From contig NW_026251744.1 of NCBI RefSeq assembly GCF_025024155.1, positions 248,001-312,000 on the forward strand: DNA of 64,000 nucleotides, in the 5' to 3' direction. The DNA comes from Gamsiella multidivaricata (Eukaryota; Mortierellomycota; Mortierellomycetes; Mortierellales; Mortierellaceae). The notes beneath the pieces are model-generated. The model searched no databases. It was given only the letters and a program-made list of their open reading frames with translations, and had not been told where the DNA came from. How positions within the stretch are numbered: position 1 is the stretch's first letter; each line of letters begins with the position of its first letter. Position numbers and translations under genes: made by a program. Of the stretch, positions 13,701 through 25,395 are shown in pieces.

Positions 13701-14558
13701 CAAGTCATCAAGTTTGCGAGGGTGGGCGTCCCTTATGTCTATTCGCCTCGGATCTGGGATGCGCAGATGTCGTGTATGTCACCTCAGGACGCTGATCATT
13801 AAACTGTAGGTCTCGAACTCGATTCATTTCAAGTTGACTAATGTTCCTCTTTACTTTATAACACAGGCCCTGCCGCAAAGTTCAGTAGCCCATGGCTCCC
13901 AGGTTGGTTGAAATGGCACAAGGGAGAGCTCAAGGGAATTCCAGGCCCAGAGGACGAGTCCTGTACGATCACCGTCATTGCAGAATATGTCCGCGAGGGT
14001 GAAGAATGCCGGTTAGAAATGTCCTTTCCACTCACAGTATCCGATCCATCCAAGGAAGGTGAGCTGATGGACTCACAGAATGAGCATGAGGATGAAGATG
14101 AGTTGGATGAGCAAGACTATGACGACCGGGATCACCAGCAGGACCCTGATCGGGTCATGGAGACGGATTCCGGAGGTGGCACCGTTGTAGGTCAACACAG
14201 CTGGCATCATCAGCGTAGTAACCAACATCAGCATCATCACCATCATCATCAGCAGCAGTACAGCCATGTTCAAGTACAACTACAACAACAGCACCAGCAG
14301 ACACAGCATCAGCAGACGCAGCATCAGCTCCAACAACTGCATTTACAGGAGCGGCCGCTTTCATTGCCCCATCAGCAGCAACAGTCCGGGAGTGAGGATG
14401 AACTAGGTACAAGTGACGAGCCGCAAGATATGGGCGAGGGAGAGGACGACATGGACGAGGATGGCGGCGAGGACGGAACGTTGTGTGTCCGCAAGCAGTC
14501 GCGAGAACGGCGATCACTGATCCTCACACAGGAGACCAAGCGGAGAAAGCACGACTGA
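10757..14558 (+). CDS. Large uncharacterised protein with a conserved globular C-terminal region
   Basis: Six exons are phase-consistent: 10757-10797, 11003-11138, 11541-12822, 13092-13122, 13229-13773 and 13867-14558, giving about 908 residues. Exon 2 encodes a short helical segment (LNLLRDVKRIVGQLEHRF). Exon 3 is mostly disordered and rich in Gln, His, Pro and Ser. A well-structured segment starts at KLDDVFFKFLQRICSDL, crosses the 31-nt exon 4, and runs through QPLMAKKMQRLEASTDFRPF and the basic stretch WKHRYISRFNEDGKKQKSKG. A second segment (VGVPYVYSPRIWDAQ, then SSPWLPGWLKWHKGELKGIP) has a W-L-x-W ... L-x-G-x-P pattern resembling cadherin-like/He_PIG Ig folds. The tail is acidic and Gln/His-rich. 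The Lys-rich spacing and acidic tail suggest a nuclear regulator, but this is inference; I do not recognise the family. The intron after 11138 starts with GC; 11571 is an alternative in-frame start for exon 3. Confidence 0.75.
11139..11540 (+). other. GC-AG intron (402 nt)
   Basis: Exon 2 ends ...TTACAG and the intron begins GCAAGTGAAC, the classical GC-AG donor context (CAG/GCAAGT). Phase 0 on both sides is kept with acceptor CAAACAG ending at 11540, and also with CACAG ending at 11570. The read-through frame inside becomes Lys-rich, low-complexity sequence with no resemblance to the flanking exons. Confidence 0.7.
12940..12962. repeat. Homopolymer tract of 23 C in an intron
   Basis: An uninterrupted run of C inside the 269-nt intron 12823-13091 of the gene at 10757. 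The next intron (13123-13228) contains a T9A11 block at 13131-13150. Both are slippage-prone, and the stated length may partly reflect sequencing. Confidence 0.85.
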
Positions 14559-14893
14559 AAAAAGAAAACAAAAGAAGCGCCCATAGCATTGCCGATAACG
14601 ATATCTAAACAACAATAGAAAATAATTATAATCATTGTATGCAACTTCTTTCTTTTTTCTTTTTTTTTCTTTTTTTTTTTCGACGTCTTGTTTTATTTCC
14701 GAAAGTTCGGTAAGAAGTTGAAATGCACGATGATGCGGCGCAGAATTAGCTTATTTTGCGCACGGACGCTCAACTAAGCACCCAAAAAATCGGTTTCCAA
14801 TATTATGTAAACAATCGTCCAGGCAATCGGTGCAGGGACAGTGGAAGACACTATGATACATTGCACTACTACATGAGGTGAACAATACTAATC
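14559..14893. other. Convergent intergenic region
   Basis: 335 bp between two converging 3' ends. It contains AAT/ATAAT-rich sequence and a T-run (about 14650-14680) that probably holds the polyadenylation signals of both genes. No gene is seen. Confidence 0.6.
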
Positions 14894-17800
14894 TCAAACG
14901 GCTGTAGTTGCTGGCACTTTAGCAGCACTCGGTTCTTCGTCTGTCTCTGTTTCTCCACCACTACCCGTTTCCAGCTGGGCGAATCCACCTCCAGCAGTCG
15001 AGGGTCCAATCGTCATCGCCGACATCTCAGATTCACGAAGTGGTGGGGGAGGCTGATGGGTCTTCAAAGGCGGAAGTTCCGAACCTATCATGCCTGGTTG
15101 GCCATGACCAATGTAGCCCGGATAAGATCGTGTCGAGGACGCTGGTAGTGGAGGCGAAGAGCGACGGCGGTAAGGCGCGTAATGCGTATGGTGGTTGTGG
15201 TGATCATGTCTCATAGGGTGTGGTGCATCGTGGGGATGGTCATTGGGATCCCTGTGATGTTGTCGCTGGTGATGATGAGGAGAAGGAGGCAGATAGTGGC
15301 CATGTTGAACTGGGCTATAGGACTGGGCGCGGTATAGGTGGCTGTCAGGGTGGTCATGGCTCCCTGGCGGATGTGGATGTCCATGAGAATGGGAATGCGG
15401 GTGCGGATGTGAGTTCGGGTGGGGGTACGAATGAGGATGAGAATGCGATGACGACGGCACTGGAGCTTGACCGTGGGGATACACGGAGGAGTGGGGCTGC
15501 ATCGGTGGCAGCTGTGGGTGTTCTCTTGGAGGTGAGGGCTGGTAGTGTCGATAGGGACCATTTATATGTGGAGGAGGGTACCGAGACTGCTGCTGCTGTT
15601 GGTGATGCGATGACGGCGACGTTGGCGGTGGCGGCGAATGATAGTGGGGCGCGGGGATCGGATGCGATGCAGGGTAGGGCGGCAGTGGATGAGAGGGCCT
15701 TCTTTGGTGGGGTGGGTGTGGCTGCTGCAGAGACTGCAGCCTGTCTGCCAGCAAAAACACTTCGCTGAACGACGGCAGCGTGGTCGTGGCCCCACCCGAC
15801 TGTGAGATTGTCGTCGCGTTCGAATCTGTCGATATGGCCGAGATCGTGGACTGGCCGCCAGAGGACTTGCGGCGCTTGGGCTTCATCTTCTCACCATTCT
15901 CTGATGGTCCCCGTCGCTTGTACGCCCGCTTCTTCTTCTCCTCTGTCCCCATCGCTATTCCGGTAGCAGGGTCTGTACTGTCCTTGCTCGACTTTTGTCG
16001 CTTCTTCTTCGCATCCGCCAGATCCTTGTTAGCTTGAATACGATCTAGAGCTCTTGCATGCACTATTATGCACAGAAAACATCGCTTTGTTAGTGCCGGT
16101 GATACATTATCATCCCATCAACGAACACGCTATCTCACCTTCCACAGGATATTGAGCTTGACCCAGTGCGTAAGCTTTCTTCCTCACAATGCAGCAGATC
16201 GGGCAGATGAACTTTGTGAACTTCTGCACCTGTTCGAGATCGAGTCCCGCGCAACTTATGTGGAGCCACTCATTGCAGAGACCGCACTGGAGCATGGTTT
16301 CGTCATCGATGTTCTTCCTCAATTCCGGTTCTGTCGCATGTTCCTGAGAGCACACACAGCTTGACGCGATCGTTGACAGGGGCGGCGCTGTAGGGTATGT
16401 TGAGAGCATCACTCCTGGCACAGGCATCGAGGAGGGACAGAGTCGGAGAACGTGCGTGCGGAGTGCTTCTCGTTCGGCAGGCAGTTCAATCTCAAGACCT
16501 TCGATCTTTCGAAGATAGCCTTTCACCTGGGAAATGTCCTCCTCCGTGATTGGAACCTGCTGCAAGAACCCGGCCACCTTCCTTTGAAATTCTGTAGTCA
16601 TACTAACGATCAAACTCAGAAGAGGCAGCTCTGGGGTCATAATGCGGATTGTCTGTGCGTCCTGGCAGCTCTTTGCAAGTTGTTCCAGCGTCGGTCGGGC
16701 TTTGTCGCGTTTGATAACCAGGCTTAGGTTGCAGATCGGACAAATGTAGTTGGACTTTGCACTCGCTTCTCGTTTTGTTACGCGCACACATGGCCCATGG
16801 TACCATTCATGGCACTCATCGCACTCCACCATCATCCCGGACTCTGCTGTCCGACACAAGCAATAGATTTGGTCCTCACGGTCGGCGTCAATTGAGGCGT
16901 CCAATCCTACCGGTTCCTGCTTCTCGATGCTCGCTTCAGAGGTTGAAGCTCCGGCTTGCACATCCATAGTCTGAAGTTGTGTCGCATCGTTTCCCTTAAT
17001 GGACTCGTCATTCAAGGCTCTAGGGTTATCAGTTCCTTCAGTTTCCGCAACGTGCGGCATGGTGACGCCATCGCCTTTGTTCGAGTCTTTTTCCTCTTTA
17101 GCTACATCTGTGTCCTTCCGAGAAGAGTTGTCACTGTCGGTATGATGAACTCCGTTCGATGACACTGTTGGCAAGGATAACTTCTCATCTGCGGTGCAAG
17201 TCTCTACATTCTGCTTGAGATCCTCCAGCACCTCTTGCAGCTCCACGCCAGCATATTTTTTGATCTCCAGGGGCAGCAGCAGCTGCCGGCATGCTGTAAA
17301 CCATTCATCGAACCTCCTGGTCTCCTCTTCAAATATTTCCTTGTGCTCGAATGTGATTGGAATGGTGTCGGCAACTTTGAGGCACCTCCTAAATTCCGAA
17401 ATATTTGGCCTGTTCTCATACTTTGGTTCAGCCGATTTCTTCATAAGCTGCTCAACAGTCTTCTGCCACTCCACTGCCTTGTTGTACAGTTGATCCGCTT
17501 TAGTGAGCACGTTCCTTGGGACAGGGAAGCCTCTACCAGCCTCGATGACCGCCTGCAGCTCATCCAAGTCGACAGGGTTCTTTTCCATAACCTCGCGAGC
17601 CCTCTCTTCCCAACGCTGGCCTGCCTCTTGCTTCTTAATCAAATCCACCAACATTGGATTCGAAGGAGACACGCCACTTTTCTCGGCGTCCTCAATGAGA
17701 GTACAGATCAGCAAGTAATCCTCCTGAAGCATGCCCTTTGCTGACACCCGTTCGATCCAGGTTAGATCCGTCACAATCACTTCCAGCTTGTCGAGTTCCT

Positions 17801-20800
17801 CCATGGCAATATTCATGCTGATTCCTGTCTCGTACAGCTCACGGCACTCTGCCAAATCGTGTTCAGGCTTGTTAAGAGCGGTCCTTACATCTGTCCGAAA
17901 GTCCTCCATTGTCTCGACCGATTCTTCTAGCTGTTTGATCTCGGGACAGTCGAATCGCAATCGCTCAGCTTGACGAAGCAACTCTTGAAGATCCTCCAGC
18001 CGTTTCCCGTTCGCGCTCTGTGCACGATCCGTAAGTCGTCGGCCCTGGTGGTGCTTGCGGACCAAAGATCTGGTTGCTGCCTCAACCCACTCATTGGCCG
18101 CAGCCACGAAGCGCCTCAGTCGACCAGCCTCTTTGATTGGAAATGGGATTCGATCTGCCTCAGCCAGTAATGATCGAAGGAGCTTGAGCGAGGGCACACG
18201 ATTTTCTAGCATGGTTTTTTGGTACTTTTCAGCCCAAGCGCCCGGTATCCCGGCAGTGTCAAAGACTCGTTGGGCGATTTCTCTGAGCTGTTCCTCTGAA
18301 TATCGCAGACGCAGGAACCGTTCGGATGGCTGACATTTGCAAAGCTGGAGACAAGAGCAATGTATGTTAGATAGGGCTCCATGGAAGCAGGAAGCCTCGA
18401 GTTTACAAAAACAGGAGACCTTATTCCTACCTCGTCAATGTGGTCATGACAGACGACTTTTGTCGTGCATCGACACCCAACTTGCGAAAGATAGATGTAA
18501 CAGTTGCAGTGCAAGCATTGCACCTCTTCTTCCGGCCGATCCACCTCTTCCATGACGATCCTTATGGTCGGCTGTTGTTTCAATACATCCTTCCGGTCGG
18601 CGAGCTCCCGATCAAGAAGGTTCCTCATCTCATCTTGAAGCCAATGTGCGGTTGCAATGGTGGTGTCACTTAGTGCAGTTGTCATGATCAGTTCATCGTG
18701 CGAGAAAACCGGCTGCTTCCTGTGCTCCTTATATCGCTGAACGCATTCCAGGCCCAATTGACACCAGTCTGGAGGCGCGAAGTTGACAGCTTCTGCAAAA
18801 TTAAACTATGGCAGATGGACATTTAGGCCAAAGGATTAGATGTCGCACAGATTCACAGCGTACCTTCTTCATATGGAGGTTGAATGTAGAAAAAGTCACC
18901 TACTCCATGATTAAAGCCGGCATGGTAGGCCTGAGGAAAAGTCACAACAAACTGTCCTGGTCGCTGATCCAAGGCTACGACCTTGACACCATTTTCAACC
19001 AAACGCTCAGGCGAAAGCATGGTTACAAGTTGGAAAAGGAGATCCGGTTGTTGTTCAAAAAGCTCGGGAACCGCTTTCCTCATCGTGTCCTCGAACTTCA
19101 AAGCGTCCGAGGCAGGCACGCCGTACCATGATTTGGTGTCTCCCCAGTGCATGTAATTGACCGAATAGGTATAGTGATCCTCGTTGTGCCAGCAGAATGT
19201 TGAGAAGCACATGCCAACGTAGAGCCAAGGAACCATCATGCCCGAAATGTCCGTCTTGATATGGCAAAACAATGACTCTGGAAGAACAGGAATGTTGTTG
19301 AGATTTGCTGGATGTGCTGAGTACTTGTCGTTAGGATGCCTCTCTAGCGAAGGGAAACCGCTGGATCGTGAAATAAAGCGCAGGTTCGTGCATATATCAA
19401 GTTAGTATGAAGTTAGGATGAAAGACGCTGCTGTTCATTCTTCGCATCCAGCTTGTGTGTCTGGTCAATGCACCCACCTTCCATGTTGAGTCGAATGGAG
19501 ATCTGCTCCATATTCCACCTCCGCAGTTTCGTATGCGTTTTCCACAAGTCTCCAAAACTCACGTTCCACGACGTCCTCTGGCACATTTCCATCGATGTAT
19601 CCTGATTTTTCAAACCAGCTCTTTTTGAAGGTGTTGCATTTCTGCTGGAAGCTGCTTAAGGAATACTCTTCGCCTTCCTCAAACCCGAAATCATCACCGG
19701 CCACGAGACATTTCGCGCAGTACCAATCCGTCTTTGGGATATGTTGCAGTGGCGGGGTAAGGCAGTACGTGTGATAGCCCAGTTCACACCCATCGCAAAC
19801 AAGCATCTTGTCTAGATCGGATTCCGTGCGACATATCTCACAGACATCGGAGTTGCCTTCCCTATTGCTCTCCCCTTTGATAGATCCTTGCTCACTTGGC
19901 GCCCCATCCGAATCCGACAGTGATGGTGATGAGAGTTCCAGGTCTGTAAAAGAAGCAAGTGACCATCGTCTGTTAATGATGCTCATCGAGAATCCTTTAG
20001 TTGCTGTTGAATCCCTTGCATAGATCAGTCAACTTGCCTGCATAAGATACGGGGTCCTTTCTGGTGCGCTTAGATTTCCTTGTTTCTGATACAATTATGC
20101 TGGATGGCTCAACCGCTCCATTTGTGTGGGAATCCGTGCTTGGCTCTCGTTTAAGATTCTGTGTCTGACTCTGGGGTCCCGTTTTGCCTTGCTTCGAAAG
20201 ATAGATGTCGTACGGTAAGATGACTCTGAAGTAAGCCGATTTGAGAGCGCTAGAGAGTGATGTGCACTGCTTTCGCGTATAGTCTAGTCCACGTCCGATC
20301 TCAGCCCATTTCTTTTCCTTGGTGACCTAGGGTAACAAAAATGTGATGTTTGTTCAGACCAGATTTTTTCTCCTCGTATGTATGTTCCTTCAGCATGTTA
20401 TTGTTTCGATGAATCATTATCCTAAGAGACGCCATCGCACCTGTTGATATCCACCGCGAGAGATGACCTCCTTCCGAAGACGAAACAGGTCGATCGGTCG
20501 CTTGTCCAACTGTGGGATCTTGAGCACAGGATGGCCCTGTTGGCGGTGGAATTTGTAGAGCTGATCCAAATAGTTGAGGTTTGTTCTCGTCTCACCCTCC
20601 ATGCTATTCAGTTTCTGGATTCTGGTCTTGAAACGAAAGGTCTATGAACGGCTCCCAATGGAGTGGAGGAGTGAGATACGACTTGATTAGTATATGTATC
20701 TTAAGCCTTCCAATCCCTCCGTCGCCACCATCTCTGGATGATATGGTTACCTCTGTATCCAAGGCAAATGGGGGCTTCCATCCTGCTGGAGGGATGATTT

Positions 20801-21038
20801 TGCATATGCCAGCCCTCTCAGCCTCATGACGGATGCTCTCGATAAACCTGAGTGGCTCCATGAACTCATCGGCTGTCGGGTAGTAACAGGGTGCGTCCTG
20901 AAGCCCAAAAAGTCGGGTGGATGAATCAGATCTCGGATTCTCTGGCGGGGCTGTTGTAGATACAGAGGACATGTCGAGCGCGGGTGCCTTTGGATACGCG
21001 GTAGCCTTGACGGCTCTGGATCTGGATTGTTTCATCAT
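14894..21038 (-). CDS. JARID1/KDM5-type histone H3K4 demethylase (Lid2-like)
   Basis: Eight phase-consistent exons (21038-20751, 20641-20441, 20326-20038, 19943-19478, 19360-18864, 18792-18431, 18344-16139, 16062-14894) encode about 1825 residues. Domains in order: JmjN (about 47-90, [20 protein letters not shown]), ARID (about 97-190), PHD1 (294-341, [19 protein letters not shown]), JmjC (about 430-585), C5HC2 zinc finger (about 680-705), PLU-1 helical region, PHD2 (from about 1195, [17 protein letters not shown]) and PHD3 (from about 1363). The JmjC iron ligands are visible: HNE in [12 protein letters not shown] and the distal His in AYHAGFNHG; the 2-oxoglutarate-contacting region KSWYGVP is intact. 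The family removes methyl groups from H3K4me3/me2 and represses transcription. The C-terminal exon is basic at first, then extremely His/Pro-rich (about residues 1648-1731). The promoter is divergent from the BTB gene. Confidence 0.96.
19944..20037 (-). other. GC-AG intron in the JARID1-like gene (94 nt)
   Basis: Read on the minus strand, exon 3 ends ...TCTTATGCAG and the intron begins GCAAGTTGACTG; it ends TTTTACAG before ACCTGGAACTC. Phase 1 on both sides keeps the frame (…SYA-D-LELSSP). Without splicing the frame meets a stop within about 20 codons. No GT donor near this exon end keeps the frame. Confidence 0.78.
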
Positions 21039-21094
21039 TTTGGATACGAAAGAGGTCCTGATAGGAAGCGGGTGAAGTCGACAAAGCTGCGTGG

Positions 21095-21129
21095 GTAGGT
21101 CAAGGTCAAGTCAAGTCAGGTCAGGTCAG
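21095..21129. repeat. Tandem (A)GGTCA / AAGTCA pentamer cluster
   Basis: Six or seven consecutive GGTCA or AGTCA units, spaced by 0-1 bp, lie about 60-90 bp upstream of the demethylase start codon (minus strand: TGACC/TGACT). This may be a simple repeat or a cluster of factor-binding half-sites; the sequence cannot decide. Confidence 0.75.
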
Positions 21130-22254
21130 AAGCTCAATGGGTCATTAAAGTAGTGGCGGTTTGGTTGGTGAGGATGTGAACCTGGTGGTAGTGTTGCGCC
21201 GACGAAGGCGAATGGTGAGAGAGGTGCGATTAGGATTGGGTCGAGTAAAGAAAGCGTTCTCTTCGACACACTTTGGCAGAGTGACGCAGCAGATGCGATC
21301 AGGGACCTTCCAGCGGTCCCTTCTTAGTCTAACAGCCAATTGTTGGTTCTCTCAAAGACCCAAACTTTAAACGATCTCTTTCAGGTTCCATGGGCTCAAA
21401 CGCAACTTTGAATAAGCTCAATTGAAACCCATATACGAACTGCCCTTCCTGTCGCGGGTATGTCGAGTTGTTTATGTGGATAAGATATATGCATCGAACA
21501 GACACAGACACGCAGATGACAGACGCGTCAAGACCAGTCGTGACAAAGAAATCATAAACGACTGTAAGATGCTTTTGTGTTTGCTCGTCCTACTTTTTAC
21601 ACTTACAGCGGCGCTCGACTCAGTATTCTAAGATCAGGAGGAATAGGAGGAGGGGGCATAGCCGAGACAAGATGCACACAGTAACCTGCTGTGTCATGGA
21701 ATAGATAGACTAGTACATGTACAGTACTTGTATCCCAGTCTGCTGATGTATGTTGTGCTTGGATGTGGCAACTGGGAACAACTGCAAAAACAGGAGAACA
21801 CAGCGAATAGCAAGCAGAAGACTGACGGGAATGGATCGAGGGGATGCACGGGTAAAGACGACTAGGACGTCTGAATGCTTTCTTTGGTTTCTTCCCGTCG
21901 TCGGGGCTGTCGATTGTTTTTGTCCTTTAGTCTACCATGTGCCCATGAGACGAACAAGGTTTTGTTTGATCTTCCAGTCCGTGTGTACAGTACTGTGTAC
22001 CTGACTTGCACGCCAGGCATTGTCACACAATGGAGGGATGGGGGGGGACACTGCACACAAAAAGAAAGAAAGAGAGATCTCGTGGCAAATCATTCGTCCT
22101 CCTTCATTCATTTATTCATTCATTCATTTCTCTCTTCATTCTACTTCCATCCCTTCGCTTCTTCACTTCTTCACTTCTTCTTCTTCTCCTTCTCTTCTCT
22201 TTCTTTCTTTCTTTCTTTCTTTCTTTTTTGTCTCTTCACACTCCCTCTTCACTC

Positions 22255-22372
22255 CCTATCCACACCCTCTCCACTCCCTTTCCACACCCTCTCCACTCCC
22301 TCTCCACTCCCTCTCCACTCCCTCTCCACTCCCTCTCCACTCCCTCTCCACTCCCTCTCCACTCCCTCTCAC
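22255..22372. repeat. Minisatellite, 11-bp unit CTCTCCACTCC
   Basis: About ten tandem copies of an 11-bp CT-rich unit, with diverged copies (TTCCACACC) at the left edge. It lies in the leader of the BTB gene, 86 bp before its ATG. Because it contains no stop, the BTB frame stays open through it, but the Ser/Thr/Pro-Leu peptide it would give looks non-coding. Confidence 0.9.
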
Positions 22373-22457
22373 TGCAGATCAGTCCCTCACACTTGACCTC
22401 CTACTCAGTCGGCAACTGCTGCTACAACCCTCAATTGTTATCCATACATACCTCACC

Positions 22458-24660
22458 ATGAACAGAGAATTCAGCTCGTTCCTCCCTTCCTTTCCTCCGG
22501 CCAAGAGGCTATCGGCCCTGTCGATCTCCTCGCCTTTGTCGATCACCTCACCCACGTCCATCAGCAGCCCTGTGCTCACCCCTGAGCCATTACCCTCGCC
22601 ACCAACCCCCATGCCGCACCTCAGCGCCAGCCGTGTGCTCTTCGAGGAGGGTCTCTATAGCGATGTCACTGTGATCCTGCAGGTGCCTGGATCCATCAAA
22701 AAATCCCTCCATCTTCACTCCCGAATCCTCACCAAAGAGAGCGACTTCTTTGCAGCACTGCTGGCCGGCAAAAAAGACCTAGGTGAGAAGGCCATCACAC
22801 TCCTAGATGAGAAAGACAGCCAGGGGTCACAAGTGATCGAGATCCAATGCATGGATGCTCAAGAGCTCTACGCCTTCGAATCCTCGCTGCGATTGCTCTA
22901 CACTGGCACCTGGTGCTCTGACCGCGATTTCCAGACCAGCTCCCTCGATGCACGGCTTCGCCGTGGACTCGATGTCGTAAGCCAGGCAGGTCGTCTGTCC
23001 CTCAAGGGTGCTACCACAGCCCTCCTCCAGGAAGAGATCACTCACATGTGCAAGAGCCAGCCCGATCTACTGGAGAAGGTGTCCAAGTCACTGAGGCCTG
23101 AAGATCGTGAGGACGACCAGGCTATTCTCAAGTTCGATCGCGACGCGTTGCAGCAGTTGTGTCGAGTGGCAGTGACTAAAGTTGAGATCCGCGACCACTG
23201 CGAGCTGGCCATCGCCCGCAATCTCTATGGGTCTAAGAAGTTTCGTGAACTCCGCATGTCCGAGGTGCAGCTCTCAGAACTGAGGCCGGGCTACATATTT
23301 CCTCCTGGCGGACAAGAGTCCATCTATCTGCTAAAAGGCGCACCCTCGCTCCCTCTTCATCCCTGCCGAGCAACAAATGTCGAGGCATTACGCCATGTAG
23401 TAGACCACTATACCGCCTACAACTCTCAGCAGCCATTGCGAACGCGCGAGTTCTACGTGATCCCCACGGAAGAAGACATTGAGGATGACGACGACATTGG
23501 CCACCGGTCTGTTGCTACTCTTCATGATGTAACCTTTTACAGAGTCGCATTCTCAACCGGATATCAATGGCTTTTGGATCAGGTTATCAAGGTCAGGGCC
23601 CCTTTTGAACTGATCATTCTCCTTCTCAAGGATGCCATTGACGAGAACTCGGATCGGAGCAACAACGTGGCCTTCGGCGAATTTGCATCGACGACCGACG
23701 GCGATGTCTACTTGCAGGGCGTAAACTACATAACAGATGGTCTCCTGCATGCCTTCCAAGACCCCACTCTGGAGTCCTTCCGTAACCCTGGCGCCTCTGG
23801 ATCTCTGCTGAACATGATTTCTTATGGGATCAATTCGCTTACAGACCTGCCTCCACTCCGACCACGTCCCAAATCAGTCAACAATGATGCCAATGCCCCT
23901 CATCATCATCAAGAGTACCAAGCACTTTCGACGCTAGTCATGGAATTCTTCTGGCAGGTGCTCGAGCTCGCACTTAAGCGCCCACACCATCTCGAGTTCG
24001 TCCAGCTCTTATTAGAGTCGATCACCAAGGTGGCGCCACTAACACCCTTCGATGTTGTCGATCGTATTGAGGAGCGACTTGCAGAGCTGTTGGAGGAGAC
24101 GCGTAGGAAGATCATGGAACAACGCGGCGACGTACCGGCGGAAGAAGAAGAAGCCCCTGTAGTGGACGTGGCTAAAGATAGTGAGTCCGACATTGTCAGC
24201 CCTCGGGTCAAGAACGAGGATGCGTTTGGTAATATAAAGGGCAGCTTCTCTGATGGCTACCGCAGCGAAGTATCTAGTGGCCGAAGCGAGGATCCAGAGG
24301 AGCGACGATCGATGGTGAGCAGTGTTCTCCTGGCTAGTGCTCCGATCGTCAGCTCAAGCGATGATGATGCTTCGTCTGTGCACGAAGACGAACCAGAACC
24401 AGAACTCGACGCGGAAGTCGAGGCACCATGGATGAGGTATGTCAAGCTAACATACGTATTTCTTTTTTTTGCTGTGTTTTCTGTCAATGGAATATATGGT
24501 CAGCTCTGCGGTAGACTAACTGATCGGTTGCATCTGACCTTTGAATGATATCCGTAGGCCTGAGTACTTACAGCCGTTGTGCCTTCAGCTACTGACGACA
24601 TTCCCGATGAATATCCAGTCGTCTCTACTGTGGGCCATCCACGATCTTCAGCTCCTGTAG
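22458..24660 (+). CDS. BTB/POZ-domain protein
   Basis: Two exons (22458-24436, 24558-24660) encode 693 residues. A BTB/POZ fold begins at about residue 57 with LFEEGLYSDVTVILQVPG, followed by the typical LHLHSRILTKESDFFAALL helix pair and ELYAFESSLRLLYTGTW, ending near 180. BTB domains dimerise and often link substrates to Cullin-3 ligases or act in transcription. The rest, residues 200-640, is helical with no family I can name; it has an acidic patch (EDIEDDDDIG) and an acidic, Ser-rich segment just before the last intron. The second exon encodes RPEYLQPLCLQLL and a helical end, joined in phase 2 with acceptor CCGTAG. The start codon sits in CACCATGAAC; the open frame continues upstream only through the minisatellite. 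Function beyond BTB-mediated assembly is unknown. Confidence 0.87.
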
Positions 24661-25395
24661 ATGCTGCAGGCAACCTATTCCAGCCCTATATACCTCTCTT
24701 TCGCTCTTTCATCATTTTTGCATAGCTAAATAGAACACACTCTCCACTCACTTACACTTTCAACTTTCAAATACATTTGTCTGCCACCAACCACCAGCTC
24801 GGAATACATATTGTTGCACGCGTTGCCGCCTTCTCCACACAAATTGTGAATCAAGCACAGGCGCACGCCTGCCAGTCACTCCGACAAACAAAATAGTCAG
24901 TGCAGCCGGTGTTCATCTCGCAACCATCCTTCCTGCCCAGCCTTGACTTAAGCCTTCGCTACCTTCGTTGTCTTTGCATTGACCCCTTCTGGCCCTATTT
25001 CGTTCGCAAGGGACCCCAACTCTGTCCCAGCAACCTTCTCTCTTCTTTTGTCCTGATTTCTTCGTGCTCTTATTCGTTTTACACATCAGTTGTAGCCCAC
25101 CTCGTATTTGTGTGCATTTCACTCTTCTTTCGTGTCCTTAAATAAGTAACAGACCAGTTCTTTTTGCTGTTTGGATACCCTTCTCCTCTTCCTTTTCTTG
25201 TTCTCAATCTACGGCCACATAGCCGTTTGTTTTCTACCTGTCTGTTGGCCTAGCATTACTCTTCAAGGAGAATAGAGCCTTTTTGTGCTGCTGTCGTTGT
25301 CCTAGTCTGTTTTGCGCTTAGTTCCCCTGCGGACGGATGCGCCTTTGCACCTTTTCTTCTTTGGTTTCCTGCATACACACAAAGCGAGAAAAACA
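24661..25395. other. Intergenic region and promoter of the winged-helix/PP2C gene
   Basis: 735 bp between two genes on the + strand. No gene is supported. The right half is T/C-rich with a run of short leader-like sequence before ATG 25396. Confidence 0.55.

Larger units (their letters stand above)
21039..22457. other. Divergent promoter region of the JARID1-like and BTB genes
   Basis: No gene is supported. The left side carries a cluster of GGTCA/AGTCA pentamers (21095-21129), just upstream of the demethylase start. The right side holds T/C-rich leader sequence (22080-22240) and a CTCTCCACTCC minisatellite before the BTB start codon. Confidence 0.6.

Noticed and set aside
22020..22457. Longer BTB protein starting upstream through the minisatellite
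   Set aside because: The peptide would be translated CT-rich tandem repeat of low complexity. A well-placed ATG lies at 22458 just before normal coding sequence.
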